Assembly: GCA_033725935.1 (NCBI GenBank)
Contig: MU867060.1
Location: forward strand, 1 to 64,000
Direction of reading: 5' to 3'
DNA: 64,000 bases
Source: Cladorrhinum sp. PSN259
Lineage: Eukaryota; Ascomycota; Sordariomycetes; Sordariales; Podosporaceae
This document shows positions 46,949 through 58,080 of the stretch, piece by piece. Within the stretch, counting starts at the first letter, position 1. Every line of letters begins with the position of its first letter. A program made the position numbers and the translations under genes. A model generated the notes under the pieces. The model was not told the DNA's origin and ran no database searches. It saw only the letters and a program-made list of their open reading frames with translations.

Positions 46949-47851
46949 CTTTGATGTTTGCTGTGCCCTTTATTGTGGCGTTTGTGTTTCGTAACTTTTG
47001 CTGTTCGGTGCGGGGTTGATGACCGACGAAGCTGAGGTATAAGTTATACCAACGAGAGGAGGAGGAGTTCTCTTTGTCGAATTACATGGTGTCAGCTACA
47101 CGGTACATATCTTTTTGTCGCATCTTATTTGAAAGATACCCCTCAGAGAGGAGGACAGTGGGTTCACAGGATGGGAAGGAGGTGCATCCGAGGGGTTATT
47201 GTTCACAGCTACTAATATGAACAAATGAAATGTTTTTGGGGAGGGGTTTTTTTTTTTTTTGGGTTGTCATCACATCCACGTTCCCCAACAGCTGTCCAGG
47301 CGTATGTGCATCTCTTGTAACTCTTTTATGAGCGGATCTGCGTCACTATCTTAGTTGAGGTATGGTGTGATGTTTATCTACCTCACGCCGTACAAGGTGC
47401 AAGTGCGCGCCTCCCAAAACACATGATTAAAATGATTGGGCATGGAGATCTCTCCGGCTGCCCGTATCGCGATGCATGATGCATGTAGGTGAGGGGAGGA
47501 ATTGGAGAGAGGGGGCTGTGTATGAAGGAGGGGTTTCACTTTTCAGCTCCTTTTACACAAAAGCTCAACAAGAAACTCCTCCCCCTCATACCCCCGCGTC
47601 GGCCAGCCCAAAGTTCCCCTCCCCTCTCCCGGCCCAACCAAACGGGACTAATCTTTACCGTTCGCTTCTTCGTCATAGTATTACAGGACGGCGGTCACTG
47701 GTACATTTAAGGGGATAGCTTACACTTAACTCACCACTTGATATAATAACGTCACGTTTCTCTTTCCTATTACTTGACTTTCCCTCTCTCTCTCTCTCTC
47801 CACGCCATCACCGACATCGATATCACCAACAGTTAAAAGAAGTAACCAACC
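46949..47851. promoter_or_regulatory. wc-2 3' flank and DUF7721 gene promoter
   Basis: 903 bp. The left part is the wc-2 3' untranslated region, with a T13 run near 47248. The right part carries at least seven AGGGG/CCCCT pentamers between 47490 and 47715, and a CTCTCTCTCT tract (47783-47800) in the leader of the DUF7721 gene. Confidence 0.5.
47490..47715. promoter_or_regulatory. Cluster of stress-response-element pentamers (AGGGG/CCCCT)
   Basis: AGGGG at 47492-47496, 47510-47514, 47529-47533 and 47710-47714, and CCCCT at 47582-47586, 47616-47620 and 47621-47625, all 138-360 bp before the DUF7721 start codon. Msn2/4-type zinc-finger factors (SEB-1 in Neurospora) bind this pentamer. Regulation by stress is inferred. 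Confidence 0.45.
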
Positions 47852-48739
47852 ATGGACTTCTTCAACCAAGCCAAAGACACCTACTTTAATCGTCCCCAAG
47901 ATGGTCAGTTATGTTCATGTTCTTTCGCTTGCTCTACCCATCCATCCATCTTACTAACCTTTGGTGTGTGTGCGCTAGATGACACCGACGACGATGAGAC
48001 AGACCTCAAGACAGCAGCCAAGTACGCAGCAGTCAACACGGATAACGACCACGACGATAAGAACTACTTCAAGAACATTCTGGGAGAACTGAACGGCAAG
48101 AAGGGAGATCTCGAACAGGAGGATATTGACGAGGAGGGTCAGTTCCGCATATACCCTCCTTCTAATTCCCACTTCCCCTTCATACCACCCCGCTAATCTA
48201 AAACAACATAAACAGACGCAATAACCTCCCACCGCTCCATCTTCGATCCCTCAACCCCAACACCCTCCCACACTTCCTCCTCCTCCCTAGGCAGCGCGGC
48301 AGCCCTCCAAGCCCTCAAGCTCTTCAACTCGTCCTCCAACGCGCCCAACCCGTCCGACACGGCCAAGTCTCAGAACGCCTTCGTGGGGCTCGCAATGGCT
48401 CAAGCCGCGAAGCTGTTTGATAAGCAGTCGGCCGAGGGCACCGTGAGTTCCGGAAACGACAAGAACGCTGCCGTTTTGAAGGCCGGCGAGCTTGCGCTCA
48501 AGATGTACTTGAAGGGGAATAAAGGCGGGTCAAGCACTGCCGGGTTTGGCGGGCTGGGTGCCGGGTTGGTTGGTGCTTATTTGAGTGGGAATGATAACAA
48601 GGCAGGAGGGTCTGGACTGGGCGGGTTGTTGAATGCTGCTGTTAGTGCTCAGGGAGGTGGCGCTGGAAAGCAAGGTGGTGGTGGTGGTGGTGGTGGGAGC
48701 AGTGGGTTGTTAGGTAATGCCGTCGGGAAGCTTTTCTAA
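47852..48739 (+). CDS. DUF7721 ('beta-flanking') protein
   Basis: Three exons: 47852-47903, 47979-48137 and 48216-48739, with introns of 75 and 78 bp (GTCAGT donors). The product is 244 aa. An acidic N-terminal part contains AAKYAAVNTDNDHDDKNYF and ILGELNGKKGDL. A helical Ala/Leu-rich core follows (SLGSAAALQALKLFN, then QNAFVGLAMAQAAKLFDKQS and DKNAAVLKAGELALKMYLK). A Gly-rich tail ends in GGGGGGSSGLLGNAVGKLF. This layout fits the fungal DUF7721 family, some members of which are called beta-flanking proteins after a gene beside a basidiomycete mating locus; the biochemical role is unknown. No signal peptide or membrane helix is evident. A (GGT)n stretch (48675-48695) encodes the poly-Gly. Stress-element pentamers precede the gene. 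Confidence 0.8.
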
Positions 48740-48884
48740 ATACCTTGCATAGCGTAATGACCTAGTTTGATTTCGCGAGTTTTTGTTGCAGATTTAAGAA
48801 TTAACAAAGAAATATTTTGGCATCGGCATTTCATTCGTAATAATACAACTTTGGGATATTTGTTTTTCGATATAAATATACATT
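48740..48884. other. Very short convergent spacer
   Basis: 145 A/T-rich bases separate the stop codons of the DUF7721 gene and dld1. The 3' untranslated regions of the two genes must be short or overlap. Confidence 0.7.
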
Positions 48885-50880
48885 TTACCACTCAGCTACC
48901 TCACCGCGCTTGGGCTTCTCCACGCGGACGACCTTGTCGCAGTTGAGGAGGCAGAGGGGGTCGAAGGCTGCTTTGATCTGTAATATTTTTTTAGTATATG
49001 TATCCCCAAAAAAAAAAAAATCAGAAATCATCAAAAAAATTGTAAGTGACTTACCTTTCTCATAGCATCAACAGTTGACTCTCCCAATTCATGAGGGAGA
49101 TAATCCCTCTTGACGAGACCAACACCATGCTCACCAGTAACGGTTCCCTCCATCTCAACAGCCCTCTTGACCATCCTGTGCACGCAATCCTCGGCCAACT
49201 TCCTTTCAGCATCGTTATACAACAAGATAATGTGAAAATTGCCATCGCCCACGTGGCCAACAATAGAACTCGTCAAGCCCGAGTTCCCTAGGTCCTTCTT
49301 CGTCTCCTCCATGATATCCGGTAACCTGCTCATGGGAACAGCGACATCACCGGTCCAAACCCGGTCACCGGGCCTCTTAACAGCCATGGTGCTCCACAGC
49401 GCCTCCTTTCTGGCACTCCAAAGCTCAGTCTGCTCAGAAGCATCCTTGGCGAAATCAAACGACTTCCCGCCAGTAGACTTAGCCAGTTTCTGCACGATAG
49501 CAATCTGCTCCTTCACGCCCTGCTGGGTGCCACTAAATTTGAAGAAAATAGTAGGCGCCTCCTTCCACTGCCGAGACGTCGCCCCGGCCTGGTTGATGAA
49601 CCTCATTTGATCATCGTCAAGAATCTCAACTGCAGCAACTGGGATTCCGTCACCAACAACTTTAGCCACGCAGTCCGCCGCCTGCCTGATGGAACCAAAA
49701 GACGCAACAGCAACCGAAGAAGACGCAGGCTTGACGGTCAACTTCAGCGTCGCTTCCGTCACGAGTCCCAGGGTTCCCTCGGACCCAATGAACAACTTGG
49801 TCAAATCATACCCCGCGCTCGATTTTCTAGGCCTCTGTCTCGTCTTGATCACGGTACCGTCCGCCAAGACAACAGTCAGAGACAGAACCCACTCCCTCAT
49901 GGTTCCATACCTGTAGGCGTTCGTCCCGCTGCATCCCGTACCGATCATCCCACCAATCTGCGCTCCCGGGCCCGGATCGGGAGGGAAGAATAAGTTCTGC
50001 TCGGCGAGCATCTCGTTTAGATCTTCCCATCCTACCGCAGGCTGGACTACAACGTCCAGATCCTCCTTGTGCAGTGCCAGGACTTTATCCATCCTCGCGA
50101 AATCAACGCAGATTCCGCCGCGGGTGGGAGTGAAATGCCCTTCCAGAGAAGTACCACCGCTGTATCCCACAACAGGGATCCGGCGGAGGTGGCACACCTT
50201 CATGATTTTTGAGACCTCCTCGGTGGAAGCAGGGAATACCACGCAGAAAGGTTGCTGAGAGGGATCTGCGGGGTGCGAGGACCATTCAGACGTAGCATGT
50301 TGCTTCTTTACATCCTCTGCCGTGCTGACGTTTTCCTCTCCTACGATGGCGACAAAATCAGCCCAAGCGGACTCGAGTAAAGCAGGGCCGATGTTGTGCT
50401 TCGGAGGGCGGGTGGCGTTAAGCGGGAGGGTGGAAGCTGGGTCGACGTCGCGGGGGTATTTGGTGCCGCAGTACCAGGATACGGCGGAGGCGAAGAGGAA
50501 GACTGAGGAAGCAAACCGTTAGAGAAATTGTGTGAAGAATAGTAAAGCCAAAATAGGGGCCGAGTACAAAAAGTAAGTGCAGCGTTCCTGCCTGCCCCTC
50601 CGGCCTGTTGCGCTCTACCAAGCCGTGCCAGATCATCTCGTTCGCGCTGGATGCGCTTGGTGATGCTCTGCGTGAGTTGACCCTTGAACGAAGGACCGCT
50701 GCTTGACGTCCTAGGTGGAGAAGTCTTGGGTGGTTCTGTCGACTCATATCGCAACTGTGTGACGGCGATGCATGTCGGCCTTCGGACAGAGGGCGCTATC
50801 GAAGCTCTCGTCAGAGCTGTTCTGGTGCAGCGGTTTTGCGCCAGCATGCCCTGGGGCATCCTGCCCGCAAGACGTGACAT
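48885..50880 (-). CDS. dld1: D-lactate dehydrogenase (cytochrome), mitochondrial
   Basis: Three exons: 50880-50568, 50502-49055 and 48977-48885, with introns of 65 and 77 bp. The product is 617 aa. The basic Ser/Arg N-terminus (MSRLAGRMPQG) is a mitochondrial presequence, and a membrane helix near residues 100-120 (AALTFFFLFASAVSWYC) is created by the first splice. The PCMH-type FAD domain follows: VVFPASTEEVSKIMKVCH, VGYSGGTSLEGHFTP, DPGPGAQIGGMIGTGCSGT and GSEGTLGLVTEATLKLT. The cap domain shows VGHVGDGNFHIILLYND and GEHGVGLVKRDYLPHELG. The last exon gives AFDPLCLLNCDKVV. The enzyme oxidises D-lactate to pyruvate and passes electrons to cytochrome c in the intermembrane space. Start and all exons agree with yeast Dld1-type proteins. 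Confidence 0.93.
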
Positions 50881-51389
50881 GGTGGAATGACAATGCAAAA
50901 TCGGAAGGTATCAGGGACGAAGATTAACAGCGCATGCTCTCCGTTTTGATCGCCTGCAATTGTTCTTCACAATTGGGTTATCATGGGGGTGATAACCCAG
51001 TTCGACAAAATGCCAAGAGGGGAAGCTGTTGCTGGGTTCCTCCGGTGAGGAAAAAAAAGAGTGGGTCCCCGCATCCCATTCTTAGGTGTAGTGCTTGTGC
51101 GCTACAGTCCCCCCAGTGCCCCGAACAGACAACCGCTCTACCAGCGAGCCCAAGGCTACACGACAAGTTCGCATCCAATATTGCTACAGACATGACAACC
51201 TTCTCTCGGATATACGCAGTATTTACACTTGTTTTGAAGCTTGCATTCGAGTCAGTAATATTAACCAGCAATTGTCGTATTCGTTGGAACTTCAAAGTGA
51301 CAAATATAGACCGTTTGTGAACCCCCTTTTCCCTAGCGCCTAACGTCCCCCTTTCCATCAATGTGTTCAATATCAATGCAAGTAGAATC
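50881..51389. other. Promoter of dld1 and 3' flank of the Clr5-domain gene
   Basis: 509 bp. It contains a palindrome-like GGGTTATCATGGGGGTGATAACCC (two arms GGGTTATCA and TGATAACCC) at about 50975-50998. No gene is seen. Confidence 0.55.
50975..50998. repeat. Inverted repeat GGGTTATCA / TGATAACCC
   Basis: Two perfect 9-bp arms separated by six bases, 95 bp upstream of the dld1 start codon. Each arm contains the GATAA core, so it could be a paired GATA-factor site or an RNA hairpin. Position in a promoter makes regulation plausible. Confidence 0.65.
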
Positions 51390-54079
51390 TCACAACCCCG
51401 GAACCAAATGCACATTAAAAGTAGGCGCCCCATGTCCCTGCACATGATCAAGATAAGCCTGCAACTCCATGTCGTCCGTCACCGGCAACGGCAGCTCGCC
51501 GCCTTGACCATCCTTGATGATACCCTCGACCTGGAAACACATGGCCCCCGGCGTCTTTCGGGTCGCACCCTCCCGGACGTCATTAAATGCTCTGCTAGCG
51601 AGGGGATGTATCCATTGGACAGGAGCGTCAGGGAACAACACCCGCGTTGCGGTATGCAGCCGAAAGTAGACAGCAATGAGGCTGCTACTACTAGAAGGAG
51701 TGGCAGCTACTTGAGGCGGTGCTGAGACCGCTGCTAAAGTTCCTTGATGATTTGTTTGGGCGGGCTGCTGCTGCTGTTGCTGCTGGTGCTGCGCTGCTGC
51801 ATATCCCTGGACGTATTGATCGCTAACAAAAGGATTCTGTGTCTCGGACGTGAGCAGCATTTCGGTGCCTAGTTGTGCGTCCATAAGCATCTGGTCTTCG
51901 TCTTGGTGAGATTCTGGAAAGAAGTGCCCTTTCGTATGTACCGGAGTTTCGGCTGCCTCCTTGGATTTCTTTGGAGGTCTTCCACGTCGCTTCTTCACCA
52001 GCGAAGGCGGAAGTGTAAGCCCGGGAATGAGACCATCAGCCAGTGGGGTGGGTGTGGACTCCGGTGCAGGAGTTACTACTTCTGTTGATACTTGTGATAC
52101 TGCTCTCTCCAATGACACTGCCGCTACTGGTGTTGCCGTCACTGCTAGTGCAGCTGAAGACAGAGCTGCATCAGGTACAGGAGCCGTTTGCTTGGGCGGC
52201 TTGACCTTCTTCACTGGCCTCGACTTCGGTGGAGGCTTTGGTTTCGGCTCAGGCGTCGGTGTCCTAGGCGCTCCAGGTATCTTCCCCTTACGAAAAATAT
52301 CATCCTGATATCTCCTCTCGGCATCTCGAGCGAGCACGTTTACGGCTTTCATCTTGCGTTCCCAGTCTGGATCTCTCCCCTCAGCTTCGACAATTTCTCT
52401 GAGAATCTCGTTACCGTTTATCCATCTCTGCCTCAACTCCCTACACCTCTCCACGCCTTCTTCCAACTTGGCAGTGAAACGCTCTGCCACGAGGATGTTG
52501 TACATTTCGGCACGGATATCTCTGCCCTGAATTGGATTGAGCCCGAGTACAGATTTAGCCTCCACAACAGTCATTTTGCGGTTCATGGTCCGGATGCGTT
52601 TGGTAACATCGTTAGCAATGATCTCAACGGCCAACTTCTTCTGCTCGGCATTATCAGGATCCCACAAGGCAGCTCGAAGATGCATGCTCTCTCGGACAAG
52701 TTGATCTTTCAGCTGTTCCCACCGGTCCGGTCCGCAAATTGTTTTCTTGGTGACCCCAGCGTTGTTGCAGATGTTCATGAATTTCTCCCGGATAGTTGCG
52801 TAAGCGGGAGCGTCGAGCTGCAGAATCTCTTTTGCCTCTGAGAGCGTTGTCTCAGAAGGGAACCGTGGTGGACACGGCGGATCTGCTGGAAGCACGCCGT
52901 ATGGTTTCGTATGTCTTCTCCGTTTCTTGGTAGCCCATCTCTCTTGTGCTTCTTGTTCGAGCTGCCGTCTCTTTTGTTCCCTCTCGGCCTGTCGGTGAGC
53001 AACAAACTCATCAAGATCTTGGGGTGCTATTATGGGTGTAGCGGCAGGACCGGCATCGTGTGTCTGCACCGGCTCAGGCCACGTTGATGAAGACACTTGT
53101 TCCTGGTAACTTGCATGCCCATATCCACCCGCATGCTGTTCATGATACCCATAATCTTGACCTCCATCATGACTGACAAGGTTATGAACCTGCAGGCTAT
53201 GGAGACCACCACTATAGTCCCCATGCCCATAATTCGCAGTATGATGATAATCGTCAGTCTGCTGGCCATATCCCCCAGAAATACTGTTAGTTTGCGCCTG
53301 GCCCTGGTTCTGGCTTTCAGCTTGCTCCTGTTCCTCCTCCTCCTCCTCCTCCTCCTCCTCCTCCCGATTGTCTTCACTCCCAGTGTCGCTCTCCTCATCA
53401 TCCTCATCATCCCCCTCCACCTGTTGCCCAGCAGCCTTTCTAGCAGCCCGCTCGGCAGCCAACGCTCTCTTCCTCTTTGCCAACGTATGCTTAGGCTGCC
53501 CATACCCACCAACCTCCCTCAGCAACAAGTTATGTCTCGTCCTTATCCTCTGGACCTCCCTCTCGCCAATGTCATATCCTTCTTCCTCGTTCAAAATCCT
53601 CAGCATATCCCGCTGATTGTAATTCTGCTCCCAAAGCTCCTTGATTCTGGCGACGAGCTGCTCATTTTTATAGGCAGGGTTCTGCTTGTTGGGGAACTTC
53701 CAGCGGGAGAATGCTCCTTGGTATGCTCGCCGGCTGCGAGTTTCGGTGGGCGTGGGTTAGTCATTGTATTCTCTACGTCCTACTATTGTTACAAAAAAAA
53801 AAATGTTGGGATGATCATGAAAAAAGACGATGTTTAAATACGGGAGTTGTTTTAGGTAGGTAGGGGTATGCGCAAGTAAATTACGGTGACCAAATAGTTC
53901 CAGATACGCAATCGCGATAACTGTCCATCAAACATGGGTTCTCGATGAAAGATAAACACATACCTGGGCATGAACTGATAATCCCTCCGCATGATTTGCA
54001 CCACCTCATCCAGCGGCTTCTTCTCCTCGACATAAAGCCGGTGGAGAATTTCCTTGTGCTTCTCCCATTTGTACACCAT
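51390..54079 (-). CDS. Clr5-domain protein, putative transcriptional regulator
   Basis: Exon 1 is 54079-53964 and exon 2 is 53733-51390, separated by a 230-bp intron (GTATGT, ATGACTAACC, CGCAG) that is longer than the others here. The product is 819 aa. Residues 1-55 form a Clr5 domain: YKWEKHKEILHRLYVEEKKP, DEVVQIMRRDYQFMPS, RRAYQGAFSRWKFPNKQNPAY. The next block repeats a similar helical pattern (KNEQLVARIKELWEQNYNQ, MLRILNEEEGYDI). Then come a poly-Glu run (about residues 160-172), Gln/Gly/Tyr-rich disorder, and a conserved central region of about 330-500 (EAKEILQLDAPAYATIREKF). PPKKRGRPPKKSKE-like AT-hook sequence lies near 640. The end is another ordered piece. The Clr5 name comes from an S. 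pombe silencing factor. Function is inferred as gene regulation; I do not know a specific target. Confidence 0.78.
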
Positions 54080-54363
54080 GATTGCATGACTTGGCCCGCG
54101 TTAGTTAAAATCGCTGGGTTCTTTGCAAATGAAAATGAAGGGTTTGGAAAGAAAGAATGCGAATTGCGGACTTGTCGCGCTCCGGGGTTTTCGCAGCACA
54201 TTCCCAGCACTTGGAAGAGAGTCTGTGCGTGGGATGGTACTCCGTACTATATTACCATGGTACAGTGTATACTGTGTTGCGGGAACTGTCCGTCCTGCAC
54301 AGAGGAGTTGCCAACTCCCGTCGAATCATCTGAGCTTTCGCCATTCAACTATGGTCTTTAGAG

Positions 54364-56279
54364 TTAATTGCTAGTCCCGTTTATCTCTTCATCATTCTTC
54401 AACTTTCCCTCCTTCGCCAACCCAATAACATCAACCCACTCCTTGCTCTTCTCCCTACCCGCCCCCTTCCCTTCAACCATCTTCTCAACCTCCCTAGCCC
54501 AACCCAACAGCCTCTCTTCCTCTCCCCACTCACCCATAGCCATAACACCTACCGCCAGCCTACCTCCATTATGTCCGTTCCCCTCAGGAGCATCCGCAAA
54601 CCCCCCGGGAACTGTAACAGCCGGTGCGCCCGCCATGTTAGCATACCAGCAGTACGTCATGTTCCTGATGCTCTTGTTCCCATCGCTGCATCCATATTTT
54701 TGATCACCAGGGTGGATAGGCCATCCCACCATCGGCGTCGTTGGGGTCAAAATCAGCATCCCCGGATACTTTCCCCACAGCCAGGCCAGGTGGGACATGA
54801 TCACCTGGCGGATCTGAGAGTACTTTAGGTAATCCGATGCAGGTGTGTGAGAGCCGCCCGCTATGAGGATACGGTTTGGATGGTTGAGCGGAGCTAACCA
54901 GTCAGCCGGGTGTCTTGCTTGTGCATCTGTGGCTGCCTCGGAGAGACAGATGGCAGCGTGGGCCAGTTGGCCTTCCCTTAGGTATGGAAGGGAGATGTCC
55001 ACGGCTATGTAGCCCAAAGACGATGTGAGGTATTGGAGTGTAGAATTGAATACCTCCAGCACTTGGGGATCCGAGCGTGCTAGCCAGGGCTGGCAGATGC
55101 CGATGTACTTGGCTGAAGATGAAGAGATGGAAGGCGGGATGGACTGTGCAAGCAGGGATTGAGCATCATCAGAAGGGTTAGGTTGTGACATGATGCGGTA
55201 GGCGACAATGAGGTCCAAAACGGTCGAGGTCATTGGTCCTACGACGCAGACCGAGGTGCTCGCTGACATTGTGCGGTTGAAGGTTGGTTTCAGGCCGTAC
55301 ACGCCGCAAAAGGACGGAGGGATGCGCATGCTTCCTCCCGAGTCGGTGCCGATCGTGATGGGAACCAAGCCGGCGCTGAGCGCTGATCCGGCGCCCGATG
55401 AAGAGCCGCCCGGGAAGTACCCCGGGTTAAACCAGTTGGTGGCGGTTCCTGTGATTGGATTCAACCCCGTGGTGTCCATGCCTATCTCGTGCTGGTTCAT
55501 CTTGCCCATCATGATCGCCCCCGCCTCGATCATTTTGAGCGCCGGCCAGGCAGTTTCTGTTTCGGGCTTGTTGAAGTAGGGGAACTTCTTGTCGACCTTC
55601 ATGCCCATCGTGCTGACGTATCCTGCGACTTTGGTGTCGGCTTTGACGCCAAACGGCACGCCATCGAGGACACCGAGGGGCTTCCCTGATGCCCAACGAT
55701 GGGTGGATGCTCGAGCCGAGGCGATCACTTCCTCGACGTTTGTTTCCGTCCAGGCCACCGCGTACTTGCTTTCGTGGGGCCCTCGCTGGATCAAGGGGAG
55801 CAGAGCCTCTGCTACGTCCAAGGGCGTCGCGGTGCCAGATTTGTAAAGAGCATGGTAGTCGGCAACGGAGTTGAAGCGACCTGGGAGAGCGGCCGGGGCA
55901 GGGGTGGTCAGGTCTTCAGAGTCCAGCGGGAGAATGCCTTCATGAGGCTTCTCCCCGACTGGAATCACATTTGGTAGAAGGCGCCAGGGGACATCCTGAT
56001 CTAGTCCAGCAGCATGTCTGGGTTCCCCAAATTTGGCATTGCTCCAGATGTATTTCTGGGCAAATTGTAGGTTGCCCACTCTGTATTTGCTCTTGTTAGA
56101 ATTTTCGTTGCCATTTTCTGTCTCGGTGGCCTATAAAGGAAGAGGCCATACATGAATGATCCAGCAACCAGCGGAAGACCTCTAAGGCACGGGTTATGGT
56201 CCTCCTCGGGATGATACTCGAGCGCTACAGCCGGGGCTTCTTTCGCACCGGGGTGATTGACAAATCGCCGTTCAGTCAT
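54364..56279 (-). CDS. Fungal amidase (amidase-signature family)
   Basis: Exon 1 is 56279-56152 and exon 2 is 56080-54364, with a 71-bp intron (GTATGG, TTCTAAC, ATACAG); joining gives GSFIVGNLQFAQKYIWSNAK. The product is 614 aa. The amidase-signature catalytic triad is visible: Lys in VPFGVKADTKV, the cis-Ser in GGSSSGAGSAL, and the nucleophile Ser in GTDSGGSMRIP. GVYGLKPTFNR follows, as in the family. These enzymes hydrolyse amides to acids and ammonia. The substrate cannot be inferred; the extra N-terminal segment (TERRFVNHPGAKEAPAVALEYH) is typical of ascomycete proteins that are not GatA. No signal peptide is seen, so it is probably cytosolic. It lies 284 bp upstream of, and on the same strand as, the Clr5-domain gene. 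Confidence 0.88.
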
Positions 56280-57315
56280 TGTTGATGATGAGTGAGTGGG
56301 TGAATAAGTGTTGAGACTGATTCAAATGAAGCTGGCCAAGATGGGTGGAGTAATAAACCCAGTTCGCCTTGGAAGGAAGAAATACCGTAATGTAACAAAG
56401 ATCCAATTAAGTTCGAGGTCGTTCAAACTCAATGGCCAGTCAGTTGCAATTTAATTATACCTTCCGAACCAATCTCACAGTTAGAATATTATCTCATCCG
56501 TAAGGGTGAGCTCGCTAGGTATGAAGGAAGTAAAAAAAAAAAAATATGTAGACGATGTATCTGATAACGATTTGCTGAACCGGCTATTCGTATCGTATTA
56601 TAACATCTTCTTCCCCATCTGGAACGTCTTCCCTCCCTTACCTGGGATGGTGGCCCTAACCACCCAAACAAAAGGGGCTGGCGTCATTCCGCAAGCGGCA
56701 AATCGCTCACTGATGCACCGGGGCTATAGCGTTAAGAAATCCGGAACAGGGAAACCACCGGACTTTGTTCTTTCACTGAATTCTGATTTGCGAAAAGACG
56801 CGAGACACAAAACCGAACCTGTATGTCTCACAACCACCGAAAGGCTAATAATTACGCCGCGGCGCCCATCACGTTGCTTCTTCTCTCACCAGTGAGAATA
56901 CCTCGATGTCCTGGGCAAGACAAGTTGTGGGTTTAAAGCCCAGATCCCAAACCACCCAGAAGGTAAGCTGAGTGATCCACATGACAAAGTCGTTGCCTCG
57001 GCTCGCATTTTCATTAACGACCCTCGCAACGTCGGATACCGACCCAGATCTATGGCCAATGATAATTCTGTGGCGTCTAGTAGATGGACAGATAGATGCA
57101 TGTATGTTATACATGAGCGGGAGGGAGTCGAGAAGATCGGAAGAGGGGTTTCACAAGTCCAGTTTTATGTACAAATCACAAGCTCATTCATCACTGTCAC
57201 CATACTTTGAAATCATTCATTTTTACTTGTCAAAACCCTTTTCGCTTTCATTCAGCTATATATTGTCTTTGGCCTTTTTACCCTAGCCCAACACACACTT
57301 TCTCTTCTCCTCCTT

Positions 57316-57347
57316 CATCAGATCTTTTTCTTTCAAAAGATCTGATG
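57316..57347. repeat. Perfect inverted repeat, 13-bp arms and 6-nt loop
   Basis: CATCAGATCTTTT (57316-57328) and its exact reverse complement AAAAGATCTGATG (57335-57347) flank the loop TCTTTC. Thirteen matching pairs are unlikely by chance in a given short segment. It would form a stable RNA stem if transcribed. Confidence 0.9.
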
Positions 57348-57599
57348 CTAGATAGCCAAGGCATGCCGCTCAATCTAGCTACTGCAAGCCGTGCGTCGCC
57401 AAGAAATTCCCTCCAATCCTTCATGGACGAGAAACCCCGCGCGACGGTGTGTGAGGTAGGAAGCGCTAAAACTGCTGCCGCTTCTGTTGCTGTTGTCCCC
57501 GTTGCTGGTGCTGTGTGCATTCATCTTTGCATTCACGGCCCGCAAAATAATATAAAAAAATGAGTGTGATGAGTTCCGCAGAGTCTGGTCCCTCTGCCC

Positions 57600-57838
57600 A
57601 CTCATGAAAAAAAAAAAAAAAAAAAAAAAAAAAAGCCCCCCACCCCCCCAAAAAAGGGGTGATAAAAAATAACCACCCACCCCACAAATACCAAGCCAGG
57701 GAAAAAAATTAACATGCCCCCGAAAAAAAAAAAAAAAACATAAAACAAGAGAANNNNNNNNNNGGTTTCCATCCACATTACACTCGTCCCTTAGTACCCA
57801 GCCGTGTAAGTGGCACATGGACATTGTGGGGGGGGCCG

Positions 57839-57882
<44 letters not shown>

Positions 57883-57883
57883 A

Positions 57884-57918
<35 letters not shown>

Positions 57919-58080
57919 CCCCCCTCCCCCCCATAAAAGGGTTGAGAAGATATTCCCAGCCAGCCCAAATATGCCATGCCAGTGATAAAAAGTTCCTTGC
58001 CCCGGAACAAAGAAGAAAACCCTGATAACGAGGTGAAAATTTCCTCATCCTGATTCGCCGAAAAAAAAAACCCCCATAAT
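57600..58080. other. Low-quality assembly patch: homopolymers, N gap, degraded repeat
   Basis: A28 (57607-57634), C44 (57839-57882) and A33 (57885-57917) runs surround ten N bases at 57754-57763. The 90 bases after the A28 run align without gaps to those after the A33 run at roughly 70 percent identity, and many of the changed bases turn into A or C. This looks like two contig ends of the same locus, one of low base quality, rather than real DNA structure. Frames crossing it should be ignored. Confidence 0.75.
57754..57763. other. Assembly gap (10 N)
   Basis: Ten undetermined bases joining two contig ends. The true gap size is unknown. Confidence 0.99.

Noticed and set aside
53097..53837. 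246-aa plus-strand frame antisense to the Clr5-domain gene
   Set aside because: It mirrors the poly-Glu codons as Leu-rich sequence, so it is a compositional shadow.
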